From the NCBI GenBank assembly GCA_937864275.1, contig CALMIW010000427.1, positions 1 to 6,409 of the forward strand: DNA of 6,409 nucleotides, in the 5' to 3' direction. Below, in pieces: positions 1 to 6,312 of the stretch; position 1 is the stretch's first letter, and each line of letters opens with the position of its first letter. The position numbers and the translations under genes were made by a program. This stretch comes from an uncultured Dehalococcoidia bacterium. GTDB taxonomy: Bacteria > Chloroflexota > Dehalococcoidia > Tepidiformales > Tepidiformaceae. A model generated the notes under the pieces. It was not told where the DNA came from. It did not search any database and saw nothing but the letters and a program-made list of their open reading frames with translations.

Positions 1-47
1 ATGACGACGTAGTACTTCTTGCCCTTCTTGGTCACGTAGCCGCGCAT
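1..47 (-). CDS. Tyrosine recombinase (integrase), N-terminal fragment, cut by window edge
   Basis: Only 15 complete codons are visible, reading MRGYVTKKGKKYYVV, and the gene continues beyond the left edge. A short basic start with a G-Y/H-V-x-K-(K/R)-G-x-x-(Y/W)-x-V-V pattern is what I know from the Arm/AP2-like DNA-binding N-terminus of actinobacterial phage-type integrases, which bind arm-type att sites before the core-binding and catalytic domains. The ATG at 47-45 is the only start after the in-frame stop at 77-75, so the start is well fixed. An AAGGG ribosome-binding-like sequence lies about 9 nt upstream, inside a hairpin (56-85). The gene reads away from the defence operon in the same direction, separated from it by about 190 bp. 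The catalytic R-H-R-Y residues are outside the window, so the family call rests on this short stretch and on the tRNA on the other side. Another short basic DNA-binding protein cannot be excluded. Confidence 0.6.
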   Translation of the reverse strand, partial: MRGYVTKKGKKYYVV

Positions 48-55
48 GATGCGGG

Positions 56-85
56 GTCCCTTCGAATCACAGGTTCAGAAGGGAC
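56..85 (-). promoter_or_regulatory. Hairpin over the integrase ribosome-binding site
   Basis: GTCCCTTC (56-63 on the plus strand) and GAAGGGAC (78-85) are perfect 8-bp inverted arms around a 14-nt loop. A further GAA/TTC pairing inside the loop would extend the stem. Read on the minus strand, the 3' arm is GAAGGGAC, which holds the only AG-rich ribosome-binding-like stretch before the integrase ATG at 47. If transcribed, the stem would hide that site, so it could restrain integrase translation. It could equally be an inverted-repeat binding site for a repressor or excisionase. The structure is seen directly; the function is inferred. Confidence 0.45.
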
Positions 86-160
86 GCCGACGCAGCCACC
101 AAGGCCGGACCCGGGGCGTCAACGGGGTGATCCAGCGCTGCCCGGCCACTCTAACCCCGG

Positions 161-175
161 CGAACCCGAAGGTCG
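161..175 (+). repeat. 15-bp direct repeat, left copy
   Basis: CGAACCCGAAGGTCG is identical to the copy at 6212-6226, in the same orientation. The two copies sit outside the outermost stop codons of the four-gene cassette. The inner 13 bases (AACCCGAAGGTCG) also occur on the minus strand within the tRNA at the right edge, covering the end of its anticodon loop, the 3' side of the anticodon stem, the variable loop and the first T-stem base. Candidate recombination or integrase-binding site; chance has not been excluded. Confidence 0.45.
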
Positions 176-236
176 AGGGCCCCACCCAGGGTGAACACCG
201 TGAGCGACAAGCCACGCTCCCGGGTCGAAGGGATGT

Positions 237-1094
237 CTAGGCGCTTGGTCGTGGAAGCCCGGGTTGGAGAGGGAGCTGCTCTAGTTCAATCGCGACCGAC
301 TGCCATCGGCTCCCCGGCACATCCTCCGGTAGTAAGTCGTCGATGTCGCCACGCTGGCACCAGCCCACGACCTCTCCGGTGCGATTGAGAACGTCTCGCA
401 CAGAGCACACGACGAGCGCCCAGTCGCTGAGGCGTGACCCCGAGTCGGCTTCTCCTCTGCTGAGGAAGACCAGCGGCGCGGAGGTAGCAGCCGTGGCCTT
501 CACTTCGAGAAGCCTCGGCGGCGCGCCAACGCGAGGGGCAACCACGTCGTAGCCGAGTTGGTCTGAAACCAAGCTGGTTCGGCGGACCGCACGGGCGAGG
601 TCGGCGTGCCCGAGAGCAGCCAGTTCCTCTTTGGCGTACGCGACGACGATCTCCTCGCCGATGGCACCGATCTCGCGGCGGAGACGGTCGTCCCAGCGCC
701 GTCCGAGCGCGAGCAGTAGCGCCTCACGGCGTGCGGGGTCCTGCACGAGCGCTTCGAGGGTGTCTTCGATTTCGTCACGGTCTGCGGCGCCGGGACCCCG
801 TTCGCCGAGCAGCGAGACGGTGAGCACCTCGATGGCGTCGTCTTCGTCGGCGTCGACGAGCGTGTCCAGCAGCGGAGTGAGCGTGAGAACATCACCGGTG
901 CGCCTGATGAAGCCAGCGGCGACAAGCGCGTCCTCGGCAGCGATGAGGTCGGCTACCGAGAAGATGCCGCCAGTGGCTCTTCGCCAGTAGCTCTCGCGGA
1001 CGACCACGATCGAGCTGGGTTCGCGTCCGAGGATCGCCGCGACGTGAAGCGCTGCTCTTGCGATGTGGCGCGTGAGGCGCGGCTCAGTAGGCAT
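237..1094 (-). CDS. DUF3883-domain protein, putative PD-(D/E)XK restriction nuclease
   Basis: Predicted 285 aa from the ATG at 1094. The N-terminal half (about 1-130) is helical and acidic, with no domain I recognise. The C-terminal half (about 140-275) has the layout of DUF3883, a restriction-nuclease-like family: GEEIV (146-150), then V-R-R-T-S (170-174), QLGYDVVAP (179-187), RLLEVKAT (194-201) and a strand DWALVV (224-229). E147 or E148, D183 and the E197-V-K199 pair fit the PD-(D/E)XK catalytic set, so metal-dependent DNA cleavage is the likely role. It is the last gene of the three-gene operon and overlaps the helicase stop by 11 bp, which suggests coupled expression with the motor as its effector. 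Start is uncertain: in-frame ATGs at 1127 (GGTGGAG 4 nt upstream) and 1148 (GAGGAGG 3 nt upstream) have better Shine-Dalgarno matches but deeper overlaps and less protein-like N-termini. Fold assignment fairly sure; activity inferred. Confidence 0.8.
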   Translation of the reverse strand: MPTEPRLTRHIARAALHVAAILGREPSSIVVVRESYWRRATGGIFSVADLIAAEDALVAAGFIRRTGDVLTLTPLLDTLVDADEDDAIEVLTVSLLGERGPGAADRDEIEDTLEALVQDPARREALLLALGRRWDDRLRREIGAIGEEIVVAYAKEELAALGHADLARAVRRTSLVSDQLGYDVVAPRVGAPPRLLEVKATAATSAPLVFLSRGEADSGSRLSDWALVVCSVRDVLNRTGEVVGWCQRGDIDDLLPEDVPGSRWQSVAIELEQLPLQPGLPRPSA

Positions 1095-2952
1095 CGCCGA
1101 GGTGTTGAAGTAGCACGTCGAGGTCATCAGGCTCCACCCACTCGCCATAGGCCTCCTCGTCGGGCAGCGCCATCGTTACCAGGCTCGTATCCGAGAGCAT
1201 GACGGCCAAACGCTCGGCCTTGATCCTGATCCGTTCGTCCACGGTCTCGTCAACTGTCTCCCGGCACACCAAGAAGCGGATCCTGGTCTGGGTGCCAGGG
1301 GCGAGCCCGAGTCGGTGGATCCGGTCGATCGACTGGAGGTACTGGCCAGCGTTGAATGTGCGGTCGACGTAGATCGCATCGTGGCAGTGATGGTGCAGGC
1401 TCACTCCCTCGGACATCGCTGCGGGGTTGGCCAGGAGTACGAAGCAGTTCGGGTCGTCGCGGAAGCGCCTGAGTTCACCTTCCCGCGTCGTGTAGTCCAC
1501 GTCCTCGGCGACGGAGGGCACCGCTCCGTGAACGACAGCCGGTTGGTATGGCGCAAGGAGCTGGTCCGCCAGAGTCGTGATCGTGCCGACGAAGTTCGAC
1601 CACACGAGGGTCTTGCGGCCATCGGACGCGTTGGCCGCCACCATCGTGACGAGCTTCTCGAACTTCGCGGGGATCTCGTGTTGTCCGTAGTGCAGGACCT
1701 TCTCGCCGAGGTCGGAGTTCGGAGGTATCGCGAGAGATGGCCACTGGAGGGCCACGCCGTCGGCGCCCGTGACAGCGCGGGCGAGAAGCGCTGGGTTCGA
1801 CGCCGCCTCGAGGAGGTACATGACGACCTCGCCCATCTGACCCCACTGGGCACGCTCGCGCGGGCGAACATTCGTGGCGTGGCGCATCTTGGTTCGGAGA
1901 GCCTCGTAGATCTCCGCCTGGAGGGGCTTCATGGTGACGAGCTCGGCACGGCGATCAGGAGGCTCAAGCTCGAGCTCGGCCTTGGTCGTACGAGTGAACA
2001 ACGGGGCGAGCCGCGCTGACACCTCGCGCATCGCCGCCGGGGGAGGGTCGGCTCGACGGGCTGAGTCCGGGAGAATGCGGTTCGACTGGTTCGGCCAGAC
2101 GAAGTCGACGAGAGCGACGAAGTCGTTCGGGTGCTGTGGCGCTGGCGTTCCCGTGAGGATGTCCCGGCGCGTGGCGAGGTGTGCCAGGTCAAGGCAGGCG
2201 CGGCCCCACTCTCCCGCCTTGCCTCGTTTCATCCGGTGCGCCTCATCCAGGATCACATGCGTGGATGAGTCGACCACCCAACTGGTGATCTGGTCGTAGC
2301 TCGCGGCGAGGCGCTGATAGTTGACCAGGACTACATCGGCGCTGAGCGCGCCGCGCTCGGTCAACCTGGCGACACGCAACGGCTCGTCGAAGCACTCCTG
2401 CACCTCATCGGCCCAGGCAGCGAATGCTGACAGGGGGGCGACAACGAGCAGTCGATCGACTCGACCGCGGGCACGTTCGAGAGCATGGAGGGCGTAGGCC
2501 ACGGTGGTCTTGCCAGCACCGGGTACGGAGAAGTTGGCGCCGTGGCTGAGGGCGAGGAGGTGTCCGAGGTCTCGAAGTTGAAAGCCCTTGAGGTCACGCT
2601 TGAAGCCGGCTGCTGCGAGATCGCTGACCAGCGAGGTGGGAGATGACGAGGCCGGTGGCGCGGCAAGGAGCGCGTCGATCTCAAATCGCTCCGCGCTGCC
2701 GCGCTCAAGTAGCGCGGCAAGTGCGGGCGCGATGTCAACGGCACACGCATGCGTGGTGAGCGCTTGGCCAAGCCAGTTGCGAGATGCGAGGAAGCGGCCG
2801 ATGGGCACACGAAGGCTGCCGTCGATCTCAGCGTGTGCCTGGCCCGGGGCGATGTTGCGGCCGAGGGAGTTCCATAGCGCAGCTGGCGCATCCACGCTGC
2901 GCAAGAGCACCTCGGTGCCGCTGGGCGACAGCGAGGCCAGCAGCAGGCTCAC
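1084..2952 (-). CDS. SNF2-family DEAH-box helicase/translocase
   Basis: Predicted 622 aa from GTG at 2952. Superfamily 2 motifs appear in order: Q-motif-like segment F117-K-R-D-L with GFQLRDL (123-129), Walker A PGAGKTT (144-150), motif Ia LLVVAPLSAFAAW (168-180), Walker B DEAH (236-239), motif III LTGTP (266-270), then the second RecA lobe with KTLVWSNF (447-454), motif V around AAMSEGVSLH (511-520) and motif VI QSIDRIHRLG (540-549) with its arginine fingers. The spacing and motif VI form are those of SNF2/RapA-like double-stranded DNA translocases rather than strand-separating helicases. The first 110 or so residues match nothing I recognise. No nuclease domain is fused, so cleavage would come from the next gene. 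The GTG start overlaps the ParB-like stop as GTGA, and no good Shine-Dalgarno precedes it, so translational coupling is likely. Reading further upstream would give an arginine-rich 48-residue extension inside the preceding gene, which I rejected. Family call very sure; defence role inferred from neighbours. Confidence 0.92.
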   Translation of the reverse strand: MSLLLASLSPSGTEVLLRSVDAPAALWNSLGRNIAPGQAHAEIDGSLRVPIGRFLASRNWLGQALTTHACAVDIAPALAALLERGSAERFEIDALLAAPPASSSPTSLVSDLAAAGFKRDLKGFQLRDLGHLLALSHGANFSVPGAGKTTVAYALHALERARGRVDRLLVVAPLSAFAAWADEVQECFDEPLRVARLTERGALSADVVLVNYQRLAASYDQITSWVVDSSTHVILDEAHRMKRGKAGEWGRACLDLAHLATRRDILTGTPAPQHPNDFVALVDFVWPNQSNRILPDSARRADPPPAAMREVSARLAPLFTRTTKAELELEPPDRRAELVTMKPLQAEIYEALRTKMRHATNVRPRERAQWGQMGEVVMYLLEAASNPALLARAVTGADGVALQWPSLAIPPNSDLGEKVLHYGQHEIPAKFEKLVTMVAANASDGRKTLVWSNFVGTITTLADQLLAPYQPAVVHGAVPSVAEDVDYTTREGELRRFRDDPNCFVLLANPAAMSEGVSLHHHCHDAIYVDRTFNAGQYLQSIDRIHRLGLAPGTQTRIRFLVCRETVDETVDERIRIKAERLAVMLSDTSLVTMALPDEEAYGEWVEPDDLDVLLQHLGDAY

Positions 2953-4385
2953 CCGTCGATCACGCCGACCTTGACGAGTTCGGCCTCGAGAGAGCGAAAG
3001 TTCTTCCGCAGCCGCTTGAACGCAACCTCTAGGGTCTTGCGTCGGCTGTCGCCAAACTCGTCGGTGCCGATCACCCCGTCGCATGCCTCTTTGCACTTGT
3101 CGACTTGTTTGGCGGTCGTGCGCACGCGGTCAATGGGTGCTTGGAGGCGATCCGATGCGCTGTCGTCTCGCCTCTTCTCGGTGACTCCGTTGATGATCGC
3201 CGTCTTGACGGCGTCCTTGACATCGTCACGTTCGAGCACGAAGTTCGTGCCTGGGACGGGAACCTTGTGGTCGCGCTGAGTCACGATGTCGATCAGCCCA
3301 CGGACGTTTACTTCGGTGGCGTCGCCGTCGCCGTCGCCAGTGAGAAGCGCACCGACGCCGGTCGGCTTCGTGATCACCTCGGCGGGGAGGGCGGCGAGCT
3401 TCGCGGCGTGCGCGCCGATCATCTCATCCTCTTCCAACTGCGGAAGCATGTACTCGGGGATGAAGTCCGGGTCGATGCGGCGCAACTGGTGAACGGGCGT
3501 GACGCCAACCGACACGGACAACAAGAAGGCGTCGAGGATGCTTGCTGCTCTCGCCGGATCGTTGTCCACGATGGCGCTGTAGGCGCGGTGCAGATCGCGC
3601 AGCTGCTCGTAGCCAAGCGTGTCGAAGAAGGTTAGGCGGAGTCCGTTCTTCGGGAGCTGCTGCATCGTTCTCAACAGATCGAGCAGCTTGAGACGGAGGA
3701 CCACCTCGCTCTCACCCTTCTTGGCGGTCTCGCCGATGCGAAGCTCCTTCGCGATCTGCGCCGGTGGCATGGACCGCTCTACGGATAGCTCCTCGATGAA
3801 CAGCAGCTCGTTGGTCAACGAGTACTCGACCTTGAGCTCCTTCTGCATCTGCAGCCGGAGTTCGAGCAGCGCGAGTTCGTCCTCCTGCATCGTGTCCGGG
3901 AGGACCGCAACGCGGATGTAGCGCTTGTTCGGGTCATCCAACTCTCGCAGCGCGACAACCCGCGTGTTCGCATTGATCAGCACGCCCTTTGAGGTGACGA
4001 CCCCGGGTTCCGTCTGTCCCTCGTTCGCGAGGGAGTCCTTCAGCAAGGCGAACTCTTCGCGGGTGCGCGCCTCGCGGACCTGTCGCTGAATGACGGCCTG
4101 GGCGGCCTCGCTGAACGGATCGTCCTTGTGATCGGCCCACTCCGGATCGTCCTCGAGCTGCGCGCGTACGCGGTGCGAACGTGGGTTGAGGACGACCTCG
4201 TCGACGTGGATGTTGATGACCTGGCAATGCCGCGGCTCGTTGCCAGGACCGGGGACGCGAACCACCTCGTGCTTCTCCGGCGGCACCTTGTTCAGATCGG
4301 CGAGAAGCTCCTTGATCCGCTGGACCCGCTGCGGTTCAGTCACGATCGGCACGTCTTTCCCTTCCAGCCGACGGAACGACGACAT
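2949..4385 (-). CDS. ParB-like (ParB/Srx N-terminal domain) DNA-binding protein
   Basis: Predicted 478 aa from ATG at 4385. Residues about 55-165 look like the ParB/Srx N-terminal domain: INIHVDEVVLNPRSHR (57-72), a helix LLKDSLANEGQTEPGVV (114-130), the signature LINANTRVVALREL (136-149), and a strand YIRVAVLP (156-163). The signature corresponds to the D-G-N-(R/H)-R-x-x-A loop that contacts CTP in ParB or nucleotide in related nucleases, here as N138-A-N-T-R142, with alanine where glycine is usual. Residues 207-241 (AQIAKELRIGETAKKGE followed by a helix) resemble the helix-turn-helix next to this domain in ParB. A TGDGDGDATE loop (349-358) and a charged, probably coiled-coil end (about 405-470) complete it. 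It is the first gene of the operon, with no partner ParA, so a partition role is unlikely. A sensor, clamp or regulator in a defence system is my inference. An upstream in-frame ATG at 4475 would add 30 unconvincing residues and fill the promoter gap, so I rejected it. Confidence 0.75.
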   Translation of the reverse strand: MSSFRRLEGKDVPIVTEPQRVQRIKELLADLNKVPPEKHEVVRVPGPGNEPRHCQVINIHVDEVVLNPRSHRVRAQLEDDPEWADHKDDPFSEAAQAVIQRQVREARTREEFALLKDSLANEGQTEPGVVTSKGVLINANTRVVALRELDDPNKRYIRVAVLPDTMQEDELALLELRLQMQKELKVEYSLTNELLFIEELSVERSMPPAQIAKELRIGETAKKGESEVVLRLKLLDLLRTMQQLPKNGLRLTFFDTLGYEQLRDLHRAYSAIVDNDPARAASILDAFLLSVSVGVTPVHQLRRIDPDFIPEYMLPQLEEDEMIGAHAAKLAALPAEVITKPTGVGALLTGDGDGDATEVNVRGLIDIVTQRDHKVPVPGTNFVLERDDVKDAVKTAIINGVTEKRRDDSASDRLQAPIDRVRTTAKQVDKCKEACDGVIGTDEFGDSRRKTLEVAFKRLRKNFRSLEAELVKVGVIDG

Positions 4386-4400
4386 TCGCCAGGCGCAACG

Positions 4401-4406
4401 AGGGTA
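4401..4406 (-). promoter_or_regulatory. Possible -10 element for the ParB-helicase-nuclease operon
   Basis: On the minus strand TACCCT fits the actinobacterial TANNNT pattern and lies 15 nt before the ATG at 4385, which would give a leader of about 8 nt. No convincing -35 hexamer sits 16-18 bp upstream, and no Shine-Dalgarno precedes the ATG, so this is a weak call supported mainly by position in the divergent gap. Confidence 0.3.
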
Positions 4407-4470
4407 CCGGGTGTGTGTGACAGCGAACCGGAGGTGACCGAGACTTCGATGGCAATGCCCGAGAGACTGG

Positions 4471-4476
4471 CACAAT
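4471..4476 (+). promoter_or_regulatory. Possible -10 element giving a leaderless methyltransferase transcript
   Basis: CACAAT matches the -10 consensus at four of six positions and ends 7 nt before the methyltransferase ATG at 4484. Transcription would then start at or one base before the start codon. A GAGG at 4478-4481 is only 2 nt from the ATG, too close to act as a normal ribosome-binding site, which also favours a leaderless message, a common arrangement in actinobacteria. The -35 region is not recognisable. Confidence 0.35.
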
Positions 4477-4479
4477 CGA

Positions 4480-4489
4480 GGTCATGACC
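4480..4489. promoter_or_regulatory. Palindrome over the methyltransferase start codon
   Basis: GGTCATGACC is a perfect 10-bp palindrome spanning the ATG, flanked symmetrically by G/C and A bases in the wider stretch CGAGGTCATGACCGAGG. A related half-spaced version, GAGGTGACCGAG, lies at 4431-4442 in the same divergent gap. Together they could be operator sites for a dimeric regulator, for example the ParB-like protein or the methyltransferase itself. Regulation is inferred; the symmetry is seen. Confidence 0.3.
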
Positions 4490-6160
4490 GAGGTGGAGGC
4501 GTGGCTAGCGGATGCGAAGTGCTCCCCGCTCGTGCAGCGCCTCGTGCCCGGTGCCGACAGCGACGAGCGCCGACGGCTCGCCGCGCTCGGGGGCCTGGTT
4601 CGCTGCCTGCTCGATGAGATCCCACGCGACTGGCCCGAGGCGCTCCGCACCTGGGTCGAGCGAGGCCCTATGCCCCCTGCTGATGTCCTCCACGATGCCC
4701 GTACGCTCATGGACGGCAGCGGTGACTGGTTCGCGACGGTGTACGAGCACGTCGTCGCCGGACCGAACCGCCGCCGGCTCGGCACGTTCTTCACCCCGCC
4801 GAGCGTGGTTGACCTCATGCTCGAACGAGCGAGCGTTGTCCTGCCCACACCGACGACCATCGTCGATCCGGGGGCAGGGGTCGGCGCGTTCAGTGTCGCT
4901 GCGGCCCGGCGCTGGCCCGACGCCAAGGTGCAGGCCGTGGACGTCAACGTCGTCACCCTCGGCTTGCTCGCCGCACGCCTGAAGAGTCGCGGCCAGTCCA
5001 GTCGCGTCGAACTGATCCTTGAAGACTTCATCGCCTGGGTACAAGGCGCCGGCAGCATCGGCGGCGGACGACTCTTCCTCGGGAACCCGCCGTACACCAG
5101 ACACCAGGAGCTGACGCGGGCGACCAAGAACCGCGCCCTCAAGGCCACAAGCGACCTCGTAGAGAGCGGCCTCTCGGGACTGGCTGCCTACTTCCTCGGC
5201 GCCTCGATCGCGCACCTTGCCGACGACGATGCCTTGTGCTTCGTACTCCCTGGCTCGTGGGCCGAAGCGCGTCATGGTGCGGGGCTACGAAGGTGGATGT
5301 GGGATTCCGTCAAGCGACCGATTGAGATCCTGGCGTTCCCCCCGGACGTCGAGAACTTCCCAGGGACCCGCGTGAACGCAGGCGTCGCGACTATCGGTCC
5401 GACCACCACCACGGAAGCCAGCCTCTTCGCCGGACACATCTCCACCGGCCAACACCTCACGATCGAGGCGAAGCCCATCGAACGCCACGGCGATCCGCCC
5501 GTCTCGTTCGGACCACTGTTGTGGCCAACCCAGGGGCGGGACCAAGCCGACACCGTCGCGCTCTCCACCCTGGGACGTGTCCGACGCGGAGTCGCCACCG
5601 GCGCCAATCACTTCTTCTTCCTCACCGACGACGAAGCCAAGGCGATCCCAAAGCGGCTACTGCGCCCCGGCATCCGGCGCCTGCGGGAACTCGACGGAGA
5701 AGTGCTCGACCAGAGATCCCACAACGCCCTCGGTAAGTCCGGCCGACGCCGGTGGCTCCTGACGCTCAGCGGCCCCAAGGACATCAGGGCGACGGCGGTT
5801 CGCTCCCTGGTCGACTCGGGGGAGGCAGCGGGCTACAGCGATCGCTACCTAACCCGCATCCGCAAGCACTGGTACGTCGTCGAGCCCGCAGAGGCACCAC
5901 ACATCATCGTGTCACTCATGTCCAAGGACGGCTTCCGTTCGGTGCTCAATCCGCTCGGAGCGATCCCGTCGAACTCGATGTACGGCATCCACCCCGATGA
6001 TCCATCGGTGGCAGCGGAACTGTGCCCCTGGCTGAACAGCACGGCGGGCCAGAAGGCGATCCAGTCCCGGGCTCGCCACTACAGCGACGGGCTCCTGAAG
6101 CTGGAACCTCGTGACTACATGGCGGTGCAGATCCCCGCGGCCTTCCGACCGGCCAAGTGA
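4484..6160 (+). CDS. N6-adenine DNA methyltransferase, gamma class (TaqI/Eco57I-like)
   Basis: Predicted 558 aa. The N-terminal helical part (1-95) precedes a Rossmann methyltransferase domain with motifs in gamma-class order: motif X LGTFFTPP (99-106), the SAM-binding motif I DPGAGVGAF (128-136), motif II VDVN (152-155), motif III around D181, and the catalytic motif IV NPPY (201-204), which is specific to amino-methyltransferases acting on adenine or cytosine N4; with motif X in front, adenine N6 is the usual target. The C-terminal part (about 360-550), with RRGVATGANHFFFLT (367-381), KHWYVVEP (461-468) and PSNSMYG (495-501), resembles the target-recognition region of M.TaqI/Eco57I-type enzymes. 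No PD-(D/E)XK motif is fused, so this is a stand-alone methylase rather than a type IIG enzyme. It is divergent from the operon with which it probably forms a modification and restriction pair. No alternative ATG or GTG occurs between the upstream in-frame stop at 4418-4420 and the chosen ATG. Recognition sequence cannot be read from the sequence. Confidence 0.93.
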   Translation: MTEVEAWLADAKCSPLVQRLVPGADSDERRRLAALGGLVRCLLDEIPRDWPEALRTWVERGPMPPADVLHDARTLMDGSGDWFATVYEHVVAGPNRRRLGTFFTPPSVVDLMLERASVVLPTPTTIVDPGAGVGAFSVAAARRWPDAKVQAVDVNVVTLGLLAARLKSRGQSSRVELILEDFIAWVQGAGSIGGGRLFLGNPPYTRHQELTRATKNRALKATSDLVESGLSGLAAYFLGASIAHLADDDALCFVLPGSWAEARHGAGLRRWMWDSVKRPIEILAFPPDVENFPGTRVNAGVATIGPTTTTEASLFAGHISTGQHLTIEAKPIERHGDPPVSFGPLLWPTQGRDQADTVALSTLGRVRRGVATGANHFFFLTDDEAKAIPKRLLRPGIRRLRELDGEVLDQRSHNALGKSGRRRWLLTLSGPKDIRATAVRSLVDSGEAAGYSDRYLTRIRKHWYVVEPAEAPHIIVSLMSKDGFRSVLNPLGAIPSNSMYGIHPDDPSVAAELCPWLNSTAGQKAIQSRARHYSDGLLKLEPRDYMAVQIPAAFRPAK

Positions 6161-6211
6161 TCATCGCTCCCGGGAGGCCGTCAGCGCACCCAACCCCCTG
6201 CAGTCGGAAGT

Positions 6212-6226
6212 CGAACCCGAAGGTCG
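6212..6226 (+). repeat. 15-bp direct repeat, right copy
   Basis: Identical to 161-175 and in the same orientation, 52 bp past the methyltransferase stop. With one more base (AACCCGAAGGTCGC, 6214-6227) it matches 14 bp of the tRNA at 6389-6402 in inverted orientation. A second, weaker shared string, CGCTCCCGGG, occurs at 215-224 and 6165-6174, also in the two flanks. Confidence 0.45.
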
Positions 6227-6272
6227 CTTGGCGGCGTTGCGTCATGAGCCGTCGTCGGCTGTCCCAGACGAT

Positions 6273-6293
6273 CCGGTAGAAAACCCGGTAGAA
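6273..6293 (+). repeat. Short tandem repeat CCGGTAGAA x2
   Basis: CCGGTAGAA occurs at 6273-6281 and again at 6285-6293, a 12-bp period, just upstream of the terminator hairpin. It could be a small protein-binding site or a simple duplication; nothing in the context decides. Confidence 0.4.
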
Positions 6294-6312
6294 GAACGGC
6301 CGAAAACGTAGG

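Noticed and set aside
186..219. Small inverted repeats (GGTG-AA-CACC, GAGCG/CGCTC) as operon terminator
   Set aside because: Stems of 4-5 bp without a following U-tract are too weak to call a terminator; the operon end therefore has no confident terminator in view.
48..236. Short plus-strand open frame starting near position 46 in the left flank
   Set aside because: It overlaps the integrase start region and is Arg/Gly/Pro-rich with no ribosome-binding site or similarity; the region looks non-coding.
1315..2019. Long plus-strand open frame (234 codons) opposite the helicase
   Set aside because: It is antisense to conserved helicase motifs; its translation is arginine- and valine-rich with no recognisable domain, as expected from the reverse complement of GC-rich coding sequence.
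2953..3096. 48-residue upstream extension of the helicase
   Set aside because: It lies entirely within the ParB-like gene in another frame and is arginine-rich and low in structure; the GTGA overlap start is far more natural.
3317..3335. Repeated GTCGCC triplet-pairs as a possible microsatellite
   Set aside because: They simply encode the Asp-Gly-rich loop of the ParB-like protein in its reading frame; too few units to call a repeat array.
4386..4475. 30-residue upstream extension of the ParB-like protein
   Set aside because: It would use up the whole divergent gap and begins 8 bp from the methyltransferase ATG; the residues (Cys/His/Arg-rich) do not look like a conserved N-terminus.
4336..5275. 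Minus-strand open frames of about 250-270 codons opposite the methyltransferase
   Set aside because: They lie across the motif X, I and IV coding region of a clear methyltransferase and across the divergent promoter gap; compositions are serine/arginine-rich without domains.
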